Source: Streptomyces niveus | Lineage (GTDB): Bacteria > Actinomycetota > Actinomycetes > Streptomycetales > Streptomycetaceae | DNA length: 64,000 bases | Assembly: GCF_001723055.1 (NCBI RefSeq) | Contig: NZ_MDCR01000074.1 | Span: 1 to 64,000 of the forward strand | Direction of reading: 5' to 3' | In this document: positions 7,925 to 16,321 of the stretch, piece by piece | How positions within the stretch are numbered: the first letter of the stretch is position 1 | Layout of the letters: each line of letters opens with the position of its first letter | Made by a program: the position numbers and the translations under genes | Notes under the pieces: model-generated | The model's database searches: none | Seen by the model: only the letters and a program-made list of their open reading frames with translations | What the model was told of the DNA's origin: nothing

Positions 7925-10600
7925 ATGGCCGGACGCGACGGCCGCCGGCGTTCGGTTCTGAAGCTGAGAACAGTCGCAGGCCAGGTCTTTCTCCTTCAGG
8001 TGGCGATCGTCGTACTTCTCGTCGCCGCCGCTTCCACGGCGCTCGTACTCCAAGGACGTACGGACAGCGACCGCGAGGCGCGCAACCGGTCCGTCGCCGT
8101 GGCCGAGACCTTCGCGAACTCCCCGGGCATCCAGGCCGCGCTGAAGAACCCCAACCCCGCCGAGGTCCTGCGCCGCCCCGCCGAGCAGGCCAGGGAACGC
8201 TCCGGCGTCGACTTCATCGTCGTCCTCAACACCAAGGGGATCCGCTACACCCACCCCATTCCCGACCGGGTCGGCAAGAAGTTCGTCGGCAATCTCAAGC
8301 CCGCCCTCGAAGGGCGTGTCATCACCGAGAAGATCACCGGCACCATCGGCCCGCTCATCCAGGCGGTCGTTCCCGTCTTCGACGCCAGCGGCAAGGTGGT
8401 CGGGATGGTCTCCGCGGGCATCACCATCAAACGCGTGAGCTCCGTCGTCGAGGACGAGTTCCCGCTGCTGTTCGGGTCCGCGGGCGGCGTGCTCCTGCTC
8501 ACCATGGGCGGTACGGCCCTGGTGAGCCGCCGGCTGCGCCGCCAGACGCACGGGCTCGGACCGTCCGAGATGACCCGGATGTACGAGCACCACGACGCGG
8601 TTCTGCACTCCGTACGCGAAGGAGTGCTCATCGCCGGCGGCGACGGCAGACTGCTGCTCGCCAACGACGAGGCACGCAGACTGCTCGACCTGCCGACGGA
8701 CGTCGAGGGCCGCTCCGTCACCGACCTGGGCCTGGACCCCGGCACCGGGACACTGCTCGGCTCCGGCCGGACCGCGACCGACGAGGTCCATCCCGTCGGC
8801 GACCGGCTGCTCGCCATCAGCCAGCGCCCCACCGACCAGGACGGCGGCCCGCCCGGCAGCGTGACCACCCTGCGTGACACCACCGAACTCCAGGCGCTCA
8901 CCGGAAAGGCCGATGTGGCCCGGGGACGCCTGCGGCTGCTGTACGACGCCGGCTCGGAGATCGGCACCACCCTGGACGTGGCCCGCACCTGCGAGGAGCT
9001 GACCGAGTTCGCCGCCGCCAACTTCGCCGACTTCGCGACCGTCGACCTGGCCGAGGCCGTCCTGCGCGGCGAGGAGCCCACCACCGTGGTGCTGGACATG
9101 CGCCGCACCGCCTTCAGCGGTCTCGACGAGGAGACCTCGCTCTACCCGCTCGGCGAACTGATCCACTTCGCCGCGGGCACGCCGATGAGCGACGCCATCG
9201 TCAACGGCGAACCCATCCTGGTCCCCGATCTCGCCGCGTTCTCCGGCTGGCACAAACAGCAGCCCGACCGCGCCAGGAAGCTCGTGGACGAAGAGGGCAT
9301 CCACTCGATGATCACGGTCCCGATGCGGGCGCGGGGCGTGACGCTCGGCGTCGCCACCTTCTGGCGGTCCGTGACGCCCGAGGCGTTCGAGAGCGAGGAC
9401 CTGTCCGTCGCCGAGGAACTGGTCGCCAGGGCGGCCGTCAGCGTCGACAACGCACGCCGCTACTCCCGTGAACACACCATGGCCGTCACGCTCCAGCGCA
9501 GCCTGCTCCCGCGCGGCCTCCCCGACCAGAACGCCATCGACGTCGCCTACCGCTATCTGCCCGCCCAGGCCGGGCTCGGCGGGCTCGGCGGCGTCGGCGG
9601 CGACTGGTTCGACATCATCCCGCTGCCCGGCGCCCGCGTGGCGCTCGTCGTCGGAGACGTCGTCGGCCACGGCCTGCACGCCGCCGCCACCATGGGCCGG
9701 CTGCGTACCGCCGTACACAACTTCTCCACCCTGGACCTGCCGCCCGACGAACTCCTGTGGCACCTGGACGAACTCGTCGCGCGTATCGACCAGGACGAGG
9801 CCGCCGACGGGGCCGACGCCGGAGTCACCGGCGTCACCTGCCTGTACGCGATCTACGACCCGGTCTCCGGGAACTGCACCATGGCCCGGGCCGGCCACCT
9901 CCAGCCCGTCCTCATCCACGAGGACGGCACGGCGGCCTTCGCCGACGTACCCGGCGGCCCGCCCTTGGGACTCGGCGGACTGCCCTTCGAAACCCTTGAG
10001 GTCCACCTGCCGGAGAACAGCCGGCTGGTCATGTACACCGACGGACTCGTCGAGGACCGGCACCGGGACATCGACGACGGCCTGTCGCTGCTGCGCAGTA
10101 CGCTCGCCGACCAGGCCCGCCGGACCCCGGAGCAGGCGTGCGACGCGGTCCTCCAGGCACTGCTGCCCGAGCACCCGCGTGACGACATCGCCCTGCTGGT
10201 CGCCCGTACCCGCGTACTGGACAGCGCGCACGTCGCCGACTGGGAGATCCCCGCCGACCCCGCCGCGGTGGGCAGGCTACGGGCCGACGTCACCCGCAAG
10301 CTGACGGAGTGGGGCCTGGTCGAAGAGGCGTTCACCACCGAGCTGATCCTCAGCGAACTGGTCACCAACGCGATCCGCTACGCCTCCGGTCCGATCCGCG
10401 TCCGGCTGATCCGCGACCGCAGCCTGATCTGCGAGGTCTCCGACCACAGCAGCACCTCACCGCATCTGCGGCAAGCGGCGGGCACCGACGAGGGGGGCCG
10501 GGGACTCTTCCTCGTCGCCCAGTTCGCCGAGCGCTGGGGCACCCGCTACAGCGCCCAGGGCAAGGTCATCTGGACCGAACAGCCGCTGCTGGGCGACTGA
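7925..10600 (+). CDS. Membrane SpoIIE-type phosphatase with sensor, PAS, GAF and ATPase domains
   Basis: An 891-residue signalling protein of the family that partners anti-sigma-factor antagonists in Streptomyces. Order: membrane helix (20-42), extracytoplasmic sensor of the DcuS/CitA single-Cache kind (45-178, with PLIQAVVPVFDASGKVVG), second helix (180-200), PAS (220-325), GAF (335-512), PPM/SpoIIE phosphatase (545-765) and a GHKL ATPase of the anti-sigma (RsbW-like) type (770-888). The phosphatase keeps its metal-binding motifs: GGDWFD at 558-563, GDVVGHG at 577-583, YTDGL at 704-708 and DDIALL at 753-758. The ATPase N-box is ELVTNAIRYA with a later EGGRGLFLV loop. It thus holds both a phosphatase and a kinase-like module. 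The ribosome site AAAGGGGAC sits just before the ATG. No antagonist or sigma gene lies beside it, so its partners are encoded elsewhere. Confidence 0.93.
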   Translation: MAGRDGRRRSVLKLRTVAGQVFLLQVAIVVLLVAAASTALVLQGRTDSDREARNRSVAVAETFANSPGIQAALKNPNPAEVLRRPAEQARERSGVDFIVVLNTKGIRYTHPIPDRVGKKFVGNLKPALEGRVITEKITGTIGPLIQAVVPVFDASGKVVGMVSAGITIKRVSSVVEDEFPLLFGSAGGVLLLTMGGTALVSRRLRRQTHGLGPSEMTRMYEHHDAVLHSVREGVLIAGGDGRLLLANDEARRLLDLPTDVEGRSVTDLGLDPGTGTLLGSGRTATDEVHPVGDRLLAISQRPTDQDGGPPGSVTTLRDTTELQALTGKADVARGRLRLLYDAGSEIGTTLDVARTCEELTEFAAANFADFATVDLAEAVLRGEEPTTVVLDMRRTAFSGLDEETSLYPLGELIHFAAGTPMSDAIVNGEPILVPDLAAFSGWHKQQPDRARKLVDEEGIHSMITVPMRARGVTLGVATFWRSVTPEAFESEDLSVAEELVARAAVSVDNARRYSREHTMAVTLQRSLLPRGLPDQNAIDVAYRYLPAQAGLGGLGGVGGDWFDIIPLPGARVALVVGDVVGHGLHAAATMGRLRTAVHNFSTLDLPPDELLWHLDELVARIDQDEAADGADAGVTGVTCLYAIYDPVSGNCTMARAGHLQPVLIHEDGTAAFADVPGGPPLGLGGLPFETLEVHLPENSRLVMYTDGLVEDRHRDIDDGLSLLRSTLADQARRTPEQACDAVLQALLPEHPRDDIALLVARTRVLDSAHVADWEIPADPAAVGRLRADVTRKLTEWGLVEEAFTTELILSELVTNAIRYASGPIRVRLIRDRSLICEVSDHSSTSPHLRQAAGTDEGGRGLFLVAQFAERWGTRYSAQGKVIWTEQPLLGD

Positions 10601-10718
10601 CCACCCGTCCGGCGCACCCTGCCGTTTGTCAACCTGGACTCGGCCGTACGGGAGCCGACGGGCGAGGTCCGTGCGGACGCCATAGGCTTCGTGAAGAGTG
10701 CGAATCAGGCACACCAGT

Positions 10719-11144
10719 GTGAACTCCAACAGACCGCTCAATCCGGCGCTGCTCAGGCTGGGAAGAGAAAGGGACTGGCTCATGGGGCTGTGGCCGACCG
10801 TACTGATATCCCTCGTATTTCCGGCGCTCATGCTGCTGGTCACGGTGGCGCTCGGACGTATGGAGGAGTTTCTGCTGCCCCATCTGCGAGCGCCACTGCC
10901 GGCCGACGCGGACACCCCGTCCGACCAGGACACACCGCCCGCCGAGGACGACGCGACCGAGGCCGACTCAACCGACGACATCGAGGCAGAACCCAGCCGC
11001 GCCGAGAAGATCCGCATCGCCCAGGCCCGCGCCGACGCCGCCCGCCGTGCCAGGCGCCGCGCCTACGGCCCGCCGCGCCCCGTCGGGCGCACCAACACAG
11101 GACCGCCGCGCGGCGCGCGGACGACCCCCCTGAGGTTTCGATGA
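10719..11144 (+). CDS. Small membrane protein of unknown function
   Basis: I do not recognise a named family. From the GTG at 10719 the product has 141 residues; GTG 10698 or ATG 10782 are alternatives, the latter with an AAAGGGAC site just upstream. It shows one clear membrane helix (WPTVLISLVFPALMLLVTVA), then an acidic, proline-rich stretch and a strongly basic C-terminus rich in Arg (RARRRAYGPPRPVGR). The stop codon overlaps the ATG of the next gene (ATGA, 11141-11144), so the two are probably translated together. The acidic-then-basic tail suggests a cytoplasmic segment that may bind nucleic acid or partner proteins; that is inference only. Confidence 0.65.
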   Translation: MNSNRPLNPALLRLGRERDWLMGLWPTVLISLVFPALMLLVTVALGRMEEFLLPHLRAPLPADADTPSDQDTPPAEDDATEADSTDDIEAEPSRAEKIRIAQARADAARRARRRAYGPPRPVGRTNTGPPRGARTTPLRFR

Positions 11145-11800
11145 CACAGCAAGCCGTCGCAGCCGCACTGCTCCGCTCCCACGGCAGCACCTACGCCGAG
11201 GACGCCGGCATCCGGCTGCGTGACACCCCGCAGCCCCTCTACCAACTCATCGTCCTCGCCCTCCTGTTGAGCGCCCCCATCCGGGCCGGCGTCGCCGTCT
11301 CCACGGCGCGCGCCCTCAACGAGGCGGGCCTGCGCAACCCGCGACGGATGGCCGCCGCCACCTGGCAGCAGCGCGTCGACGCCCTCGACCGGGGCGGCTA
11401 CCGGCGCTACGACGAGAGCACCGCCACCCAACTCGCCGACGGCGCCCATCTGTTGACCCGGCGCTGGCACGCCGACCCGCGCCGTATGCGCGCCGAGGCC
11501 GACGGCGACGTGCCGATCCTCCGCCATCTGCTCCAGGATCTGCCGGGCATCGGCCCCACCGGGGCGGACATCTTCCTGCGCGAGGTACAGGCGGTCTGGC
11601 CCGAGGTGGTGCCCTACTTCGACACCAAGGCACTGCGCGGCGCGGAACGCCTCGGTCTCGGCACCGACGGGGCGGCGCTCACCCGGCTGGCCGGCGACGC
11701 GGGCCCCGCCGCCCTGGCCTCCGCGCTCGTACGCGCCGCACTGGACGACGACCTGGTGACGGAATGCCTGCGCGAGGCCGGGACGCGGTCCGCCGCCTAG
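11141..11800 (+). CDS. HhH-GPD-like DNA glycosylase family protein
   Basis: A 219-residue protein related to endonuclease III/HhH-GPD base-excision enzymes. The helix-hairpin-helix is visible as LPGIGPTGADIF, followed by VPYFDTKALRGAERL, where the Asp sits in the place of the conserved GPD aspartate. Two things differ from the textbook family: the hairpin carries GPTGA where bifunctional enzymes have a catalytic Lys (as in GRKTA), and there is no C-terminal four-cysteine iron-sulfur motif. If active, it is therefore more likely a monofunctional glycosylase, or a DNA-binding protein derived from one. The gene is coupled by a 4-nt overlap to the membrane protein upstream and ends 10 bp before the convergent gene at 11811. 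Confidence 0.78.
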   Translation: MTQQAVAAALLRSHGSTYAEDAGIRLRDTPQPLYQLIVLALLLSAPIRAGVAVSTARALNEAGLRNPRRMAAATWQQRVDALDRGGYRRYDESTATQLADGAHLLTRRWHADPRRMRAEADGDVPILRHLLQDLPGIGPTGADIFLREVQAVWPEVVPYFDTKALRGAERLGLGTDGAALTRLAGDAGPAALASALVRAALDDDLVTECLREAGTRSAA

Positions 11801-11810
11801 GGCCTGTCCG

Positions 11811-12128
11811 TCAGTACTCGCTGTCGATGCCCGTCACGAACGCCGGGCCCAGCGGCGCCTCGTCCACCGAGAAACCCGCCTGCGTGAGCGCGGCGCCCGC
11901 CACCCGCTTCGCCTCCGTCTCGGCGGCCCGCTTGTTGTCGGCCTCGATCTCCAGCCGGATGCTGAAGGTGCCGCCCTCGTGGACCGTCAGCATGTCCAGG
12001 TCCTCGGCCTCACCCAGAGCGGTGTGCTGCGGGTCCGCGGGCCGCAGCCCCCGCAGCAGCGCCGCGCGGGAATCGGCGTCGAGCGTGCGCAGGAAGGTGC
12101 CCGGGACGGTGATGACGTACGCGGTCAT
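11811..12128 (-). CDS. Small conserved hypothetical protein
   Basis: A 105-residue protein read from the ATG at 12128, chosen because AGGAG lies at the right distance upstream on the minus strand; an in-frame start at 12368 would add 80 low-complexity residues. The sequence (MTAYVITVPGTFLRTLDADS) has no signal peptide, no membrane helix and no motif I can name. The middle has alternating hydrophobic strands and one long Ala-rich helix (NKRAAETEAKRVAGAAL), which suggests a small alpha/beta fold. It is followed upstream (12129-12424) by 296 bp with no gene I can support. Confidence 0.72.
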   Translation of the reverse strand: MTAYVITVPGTFLRTLDADSRAALLRGLRPADPQHTALGEAEDLDMLTVHEGGTFSIRLEIEADNKRAAETEAKRVAGAALTQAGFSVDEAPLGPAFVTGIDSEY

Positions 12129-12424
12129 GCGAACTCCTGGCGTTGACGACCCCGCTGTACGGGGTGGGCTTCGCGCCCCACCCTGTGACCTGCCCGGTTT
12201 TCCGTCCCGATCACCTCCCGATCCCGGATCGCCGTCCGTATCGCTCCCGGCGGCCTCGCCACCGGCCGGTGATTGACGCGTCCATCTCCATGAATCGGAA
12301 TCCGGCGCGCACTTATGCTCCGCGAACATCTGCCCGCGCAGGCGGGGGAGGTTTCGCTTCCGGGCCATGGATTCGTGTGGGATGCTGACCTTTCCGCTTC
12401 TCCCCTTCTCCCTGCCGAGGCACT

Positions 12425-12733
12425 ATGCGCTGCGTCATCGCCCGCTTCCCCTTCGATCTGGTCAAGAGCGAGGTGCAGCAGGCGATGAAGGGCATCAAGC
12501 CGGAACCGATCACGGGTGAGTCCGTCGTCATCAGTCGCCGTACGTACCCGGTGAAGCAGGTGGGCGAGATCATCACCCGGCAGGACCGCCGCGACTTCTC
12601 CGCCGCCGAGGTCACCCGCGCGCTGACCCGGCTCGGGTTCACCTGTCGCAGCGTCCCCGCCCCCGCGCCCGTGGTGGAGCCCAGCCCGCTGGAGACGGCG
12701 TCGGCGATGCTCGGCACCCCCGCGCAGAGCTGA
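12425..12733 (+). CDS. SCO5918 family protein
   Basis: A 102-residue protein whose sequence (MRCVIARFPFDLVKSEVQQA, then GIKPEPITGESVVISRR and QVGEIITRQDRRDF) I recognise as the Streptomyces SCO5918 family. Its biochemical role is unknown. The neighbourhood is the informative part: here and, as I recall, in S. coelicolor, this gene sits beside a DEAD-box RNA helicase and a cold-shock protein, so a role in RNA handling at low temperature is plausible. The C-terminal 25 residues are proline/alanine rich and probably disordered. It converges on the helicase gene with a strong shared terminator at 12757-12798. Confidence 0.85.
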   Translation: MRCVIARFPFDLVKSEVQQAMKGIKPEPITGESVVISRRTYPVKQVGEIITRQDRRDFSAAEVTRALTRLGFTCRSVPAPAPVVEPSPLETASAMLGTPAQS

Positions 12734-12756
12734 CCGGCCCGCACGGCCCGCGACGT

Positions 12757-12798
12757 ACGACAGGGCCCCGTCACCGACCGGTGACGGGGCCCTGTCGT
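12757..12798. terminator. Bidirectional terminator hairpin
   Basis: A perfect 18-bp stem: the left arm (12757-12774) begins ACGACAGGGCCCCG and the right arm (12781-12798) is its exact complement, closed by the six bases CGACCG. It lies between two convergent genes ending at 12733 and 12808, so it can stop transcription from both sides. There is no long T tract, as is common for terminators in Streptomyces. Confidence 0.9.
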
Positions 12799-12807
12799 GG
12801 GTGGGGG

Positions 12808-14337
12808 CTACGCGGACCAGCTGCGCGACGACGACTGGCGCCCGCCGCCCGACCGGCTCTGCGAGGCGCCCGAGCCCGACGACCTGCGGCCCTGGGCCGG
12901 GCGGCTGCGGCCACGGCTGCCCGAACCGCTCTTGGCACGCTCCGAGACGGGCGTGGAGATGACCACGGGAACACCCGACGGCGCCTGCGCCCCGGTGATC
13001 CGGCTCAGCTCGGCCTCACCGGAGCGGACCTGCGCGACCTGCGGGACGATCCCCGCGTCGGCCATCAGCCGTGTCATCTCGCGACGCTGGTTGGGCAGGA
13101 CGAGCGTGACGACGCTGCCCGACTCCCCGGCGCGCGCGGTACGCCCGCCCCGGTGCAGATAGTCCTTGTGATCGCTCGGCGGGTCGACGTTCACGACGAG
13201 GTCGAGATTGTCGATGTGGATGCCGCGCGCCGCGACGTTCGTCGCCACCAGCACCGTGACGTGGCCCGTCTTGAACCGGGTGAGCGTCCGCGTGCGCTGC
13301 GGCTGCGACTTGCCACCGTGCAGAGCGGCGGCCCGTACGCCGCTGTTCAGCAGGTGCTCGGTCAGCCGGTCGACGGCGTGCTTGGTGTCCAGGAACATCA
13401 GCACCCGGCCGTCGCGCGCCGCGATCTCCGTGGTCGTCGCGTACTTGTCGGCGTTCTGCACGTGCAGGACGTGGTGCTCCATGGTGGTGACGGTGCCGAC
13501 GGCGGCGTCGACGGAGTGCACCACCGGGTCGTGCAGGTAGCGGCGGACCAGCAGGTCCACATTGCGGTCCAGCGTCGCCGAGAACAGCATCCGCTGCCCC
13601 TCGGTCCGCACCTGGTCGAGCAGCTCGGTGACCTGCGGCATGAAGCCCATGTCGGCCATCTGGTCGGCCTCGTCGAGGACGGTGATGGCGACCTGGTCCA
13701 GCCGGCAGTCGCCGCGCTCGATGAGGTCCTTGAGCCGACCCGGAGTCGCCACGACGACCTCGGCGCCGCCGCGCAGCGCGCCGGCCTGCCGGCCGATCGA
13801 CATCCCGCCGACGACGGTCGCCAGCCGCAGCTTCAGCGCGCGGGCGTACGGGGTGAGCGCGTCCGTGACCTGCTGCGCCAGCTCACGGGTGGGTACGAGG
13901 ACGAGCGCCAGCGGCTGCTTCGGCTGGGCACGCTGTCCGGCGGTGCGCACGAGGAGCGCCAGGCCGAAGGCGAGGGTCTTGCCGGAGCCCGTACGGCCCC
14001 GGCCGAGGACGTCGCGACCCGCGATCGAGTTCGGCAGCGTCGCGGCCTGGATCGGGAACGGCTCGGTCACCCCGAGGCCGGCGAGCGTCGTCATCACCGG
14101 CGACGGCATGTCCAGCTCGGCGAAGGTCGCGACCGCCGGCAGGGCGGGCGTGATGGTGACCGGCAGGGCGAACTCGCCCTGCACGGCGGCGGGCCGACGG
14201 CCGTAGCCGCCGGAGCGGCCGGACGAGCCCGAACGGCCCGAGCCCGACGACTGCGGACGGAAGCGGCTGCCGCCACCGCCGGAGCCACCGGAGCGGGTAC
14301 GTGAGTAACGGTCGTTCGTGCGAGGTGTGCGGTTCAT
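12808..14337 (-). CDS. DEAD-box ATP-dependent RNA helicase
   Basis: A 509-residue RNA helicase that would unwind structured RNA, probably during cold adaptation, judging from its neighbours. The start is the ATG at 14337 (MNRTPRTNDRYSRTRSG) with an AGAGAGG site; a longer in-frame start at 14553 reads through non-conserved leader. An N-terminal Ser/Gly/Arg-rich tail (about residues 1-50) precedes the core. The core shows the Q-motif FPIQAATLP, motif I GRTGSGKT, PTRELAQQV, motif II VLDEADQMADMGF, motif III LFSATL, and in the second RecA domain ATNVAARGI and HRGGRTARAG. A second Ser/Arg/Gly-rich tail (about 455-509) resembles RNA-binding extensions. It shares a terminator with the SCO5918 family gene. 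Confidence 0.94.
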   Translation of the reverse strand: MNRTPRTNDRYSRTRSGGSGGGGSRFRPQSSGSGRSGSSGRSGGYGRRPAAVQGEFALPVTITPALPAVATFAELDMPSPVMTTLAGLGVTEPFPIQAATLPNSIAGRDVLGRGRTGSGKTLAFGLALLVRTAGQRAQPKQPLALVLVPTRELAQQVTDALTPYARALKLRLATVVGGMSIGRQAGALRGGAEVVVATPGRLKDLIERGDCRLDQVAITVLDEADQMADMGFMPQVTELLDQVRTEGQRMLFSATLDRNVDLLVRRYLHDPVVHSVDAAVGTVTTMEHHVLHVQNADKYATTTEIAARDGRVLMFLDTKHAVDRLTEHLLNSGVRAAALHGGKSQPQRTRTLTRFKTGHVTVLVATNVAARGIHIDNLDLVVNVDPPSDHKDYLHRGGRTARAGESGSVVTLVLPNQRREMTRLMADAGIVPQVAQVRSGEAELSRITGAQAPSGVPVVISTPVSERAKSGSGSRGRSRPAQGRRSSGSGASQSRSGGGRQSSSRSWSA

Positions 14338-14348
14338 GCTGAACCTCT

Positions 14349-14369
14349 CTCGATGCGGCACGTATCGAG
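14349..14369 (-). promoter_or_regulatory. Hairpin overlapping the helicase ribosome site, with U-rich leader
   Basis: On the minus strand CTCGAT (14369-14364) pairs with ATCGAG (14354-14349) across nine bases; the second arm runs into the AGAGAGG ribosome site of the helicase. Further upstream the leader has U-rich runs (about 14420-14440 on the mRNA strand) in an otherwise very GC-rich genome. The 320 bp from 14338 to 14657 hold no gene I can support. The arrangement would suit temperature-dependent or autogenous control of helicase translation, but this is inference. Confidence 0.45.
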
Positions 14370-14657
14370 GAACTCTTGAGCAGAATGACCGCGCAAAGAA
14401 TCGCAAGAACGAGCCGGGGGAAAACAAAAACAGAACCGCGCCGGGGCGTAAGAACGCCGGAGCCGGCACGTGGAAATACTCGGAATCGACCGAGCGTAGG
14501 CGACCAGGTCGCCGGGAGAACGGGGGCCCGGCAGTCCGGTGCGGGGCCGGCATCGGTGGAGATGTGCCGGCCGGCCGTCAGGACGGCGAGGAGAAACCTG
14601 GTCCAGCGCCACACGTCAATGTGTCACGCGCACCCGGCGGGCCCCGGAGAAAAAGCA

Positions 14658-14701
14658 ACGTAGCCGGGTCCCGCATCGCAAGGTGCGGGCCCCAGCTACG
14701 T
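14658..14701 (-). terminator. Rho-independent terminator of the cold-shock gene
   Basis: Outer arms ACGTAGC (14658-14664) and GCTACGT (14695-14701) and inner arms CCCGCA (14670-14675) and TGCGGG (14684-14689) make a bulged hairpin. Reading the minus strand, it is followed by TTGCTTTTTC (14657-14648), a proper U-tract. It lies 15 bp beyond the stop codon of the cold-shock gene. Confidence 0.88.
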
Positions 14702-14715
14702 CTTACGCCTCAGCG

Positions 14716-14919
14716 TCAGGCGGGAACGATGTTCTCCGCCTGCGGGCCCTTCTGGCCCTGCGTGACGTCGAAGTTCACCTTCTGGCCCTCCTGCAGCTCA
14801 CGGAAGCCCTGGGCGGCGATGTTCGAGTAGTGGGCGAAGACGTCAGCGCCGCCACCATCCTGCTCGATGAAGCCGAAACCCTTTTCCGAGTTGAACCACT
14901 TTACGGTGCCACTAGCCAT
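14716..14919 (-). CDS. Cold-shock protein, CspA family
   Basis: A 67-residue single-OB-fold protein that binds single-stranded RNA/DNA as an RNA chaperone. RNP1 is GFGFI (in [11 protein letters not shown]) and RNP2 is VFAHYS; the start [14 protein letters not shown] is canonical. The ATG at 14919 has a near-perfect AAGGAGAT site. The gene has a terminator right behind it and a leader region ahead of it (14920 onwards), so it forms its own transcript, upstream of the helicase gene on the same strand. AT content of the surrounding DNA is higher than elsewhere in the window. Confidence 0.96.
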   Translation of the reverse strand: MASGTVKWFNSEKGFGFIEQDGGGADVFAHYSNIAAQGFRELQEGQKVNFDVTQGQKGPQAENIVPA

Positions 14920-15279
14920 TTTGATCTCCTTCAGGGCAATGCTGCCCGGGGGCCCGCACTGTGCGAACCCCACGTCGCCTTAAATGATTACCCCGTCCGG
15001 AAAAGCACCGGAAATACAAAAGCGCGCCCACCGGCACATAAAGTCGGCGAGAGCACTTGAAGTCTTCGGGAACCACAACTGCAACTGACGACTACAGTAG
15101 CACGGTGCATGCGGTCGAGTACGGGACGTCTCGGCGTTCCCGGGCGCCGTACCGGAAAATCGGGCGGACCGCAGGAGAATTTTTCGCGTCCGTGATCGGG
15201 GAATATTCTCCGGTTCTTCACTCCGCGGCTACTCCCACGGGCGTATACGCGGCTCGGCGGACCCGCTCAGCGTGAACGC
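14920..15279. other. Intergenic leader/promoter region of the cold-shock gene
   Basis: This 360-bp gap holds no gene I can support. On the minus strand it must carry the cold-shock gene promoter and leader. A TACTGT element (minus strand, about 15097-15092) would make a possible -10 box and would give a leader of roughly 170 nt, but I see no convincing -35 box. Local AT-rich patches (around 14990-15060 and 15175-15215) are unusual for this chromosome. Confidence 0.35.
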
Positions 15280-16301
15280 GTGAACCGGGACATGACCTTC
15301 GAACGCGTGCGTCCGCGCGTCAGGGCGGTGCCGCCGATCACCGCCGATCTGCCGGTGGCGGCGGGCGTGGCCCTGTTCACCGCCTCCGACGCCGCCGTCA
15401 ACGACCCCGAGCACCGGCAGGCCGACGCCTTCACCTGGCTGCTCGTCGCCGTCACGGGCGCCGCCTGCGCCGGCTGGGCGCTGTACGGGCACATCGGGGA
15501 GCTGCTGAACGAACTGGCGGTCCACCGCATCGTGCGGGAAGCCCTGACCAACGTCGGCAGACACTCCGGCGTCCGGCGCGCCGCGGTCTCCCCGCCATGA
15601 CGACCGGCTGACCGTGGAGATCGCGAACGACGGAGCGGGCGGGGGAGCGGGTGAACTGCCCTAGGGGCACGGCGGGTTCGGGCTGATCGGGATGCGGGAG
15701 CGCGCCGCCGCGGCCGGCGGCGGCGTCGAGTACGGACCGGTGCCGGGCGGCGTCGTACGCGCCGGATTCCGCGCGCTGCTCGACCTCACCGACGACCTCG
15801 TGGTGATCGCCGAGGCCGCCGACGGCGCCAGGGCGGTGGAGGCGGTACGTACCACCCGGCCCGACGTCGTCCTCATGGACATCCGGATGCCCGGGATCGA
15901 CGGCATCGAGGCCACCCGCCGGATCGCCGCGGACCGCGCCCTGGTCTCCTGCGCGCTCGTCGTGCCTGTCGGCGGGGGGCTGCTGCCCGCGAGCCATCCC
16001 GCCGGGGAGGCGCTGCCGGCCCTCTTCGGCGTCGCGGGCTCCTTCGCCGTGGCCGGTCTGCTGGCCTGGCCGTCGGGACGCTCGTACGGCACTCGGCGGG
16101 CGCCGTCACGACCGTCATCGGGCTCCTTTCGGCCCGCTGTCCGGCGGCGCGCGGCGCTGGATCGCCGGTCTGTCGCCGACCGCCGCACTCGAGAAACTGA
16201 CCCAGACCTCGGACGCGAGGGCCGAGACCGTCGGCAGTCTGGGGCCCTGGCCGTCGCTGTGGCTGGTGGCCGTGGCGGCGCTGCGCCGCCGCGACGTCTG
16301 A
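15280..16301 (+). pseudogene. Collapsed histidine kinase / response regulator / ABC permease locus
   Basis: Fragments of three genes are fused. At 15280-15600 two membrane-helix pieces of a sensor kinase (VAAGVALFTASDA, AFTWLLVAVTGAACAGWA) run straight into an ATPase N-box (VHRIVREALTNVGRHSG), so the dimerisation/His region is deleted. A frameshift near 15598 is needed to read on into TVEIANDG; an in-frame TAG at 15662 then interrupts before GHGGFGLIGMRERA. From about 15750 the frame becomes the receiver domain of a response regulator (VLMDIRMPGIDGIEATRR) without its start or its DNA-binding domain. From 15940 it becomes ABC-2 permease sequence (LPALFGVAGSFAVAG), which continues in a second frame (VGTLVRHSAGAVTTVIG) and then a third (RWIAGLSPTAALEKL, ending ALRRRDV with TGA at 16299). 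All three plus frames are used, so no intact product is possible. Confidence 0.88.
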
Positions 16302-16321
16302 CGGCCCCATCGGGAGGCTGG

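Noticed and set aside
7808..10231. An open frame of 807 codons antisense to the phosphatase gene
   Set aside because: It mirrors the GC-rich third positions of the real gene, is Gly/Asp/Val low-complexity and has no domain.
12757..12798. The 18-bp perfect palindrome as a repressor operator
   Set aside because: It lies between two gene ends, not upstream of any start, so a terminator is the better reading.
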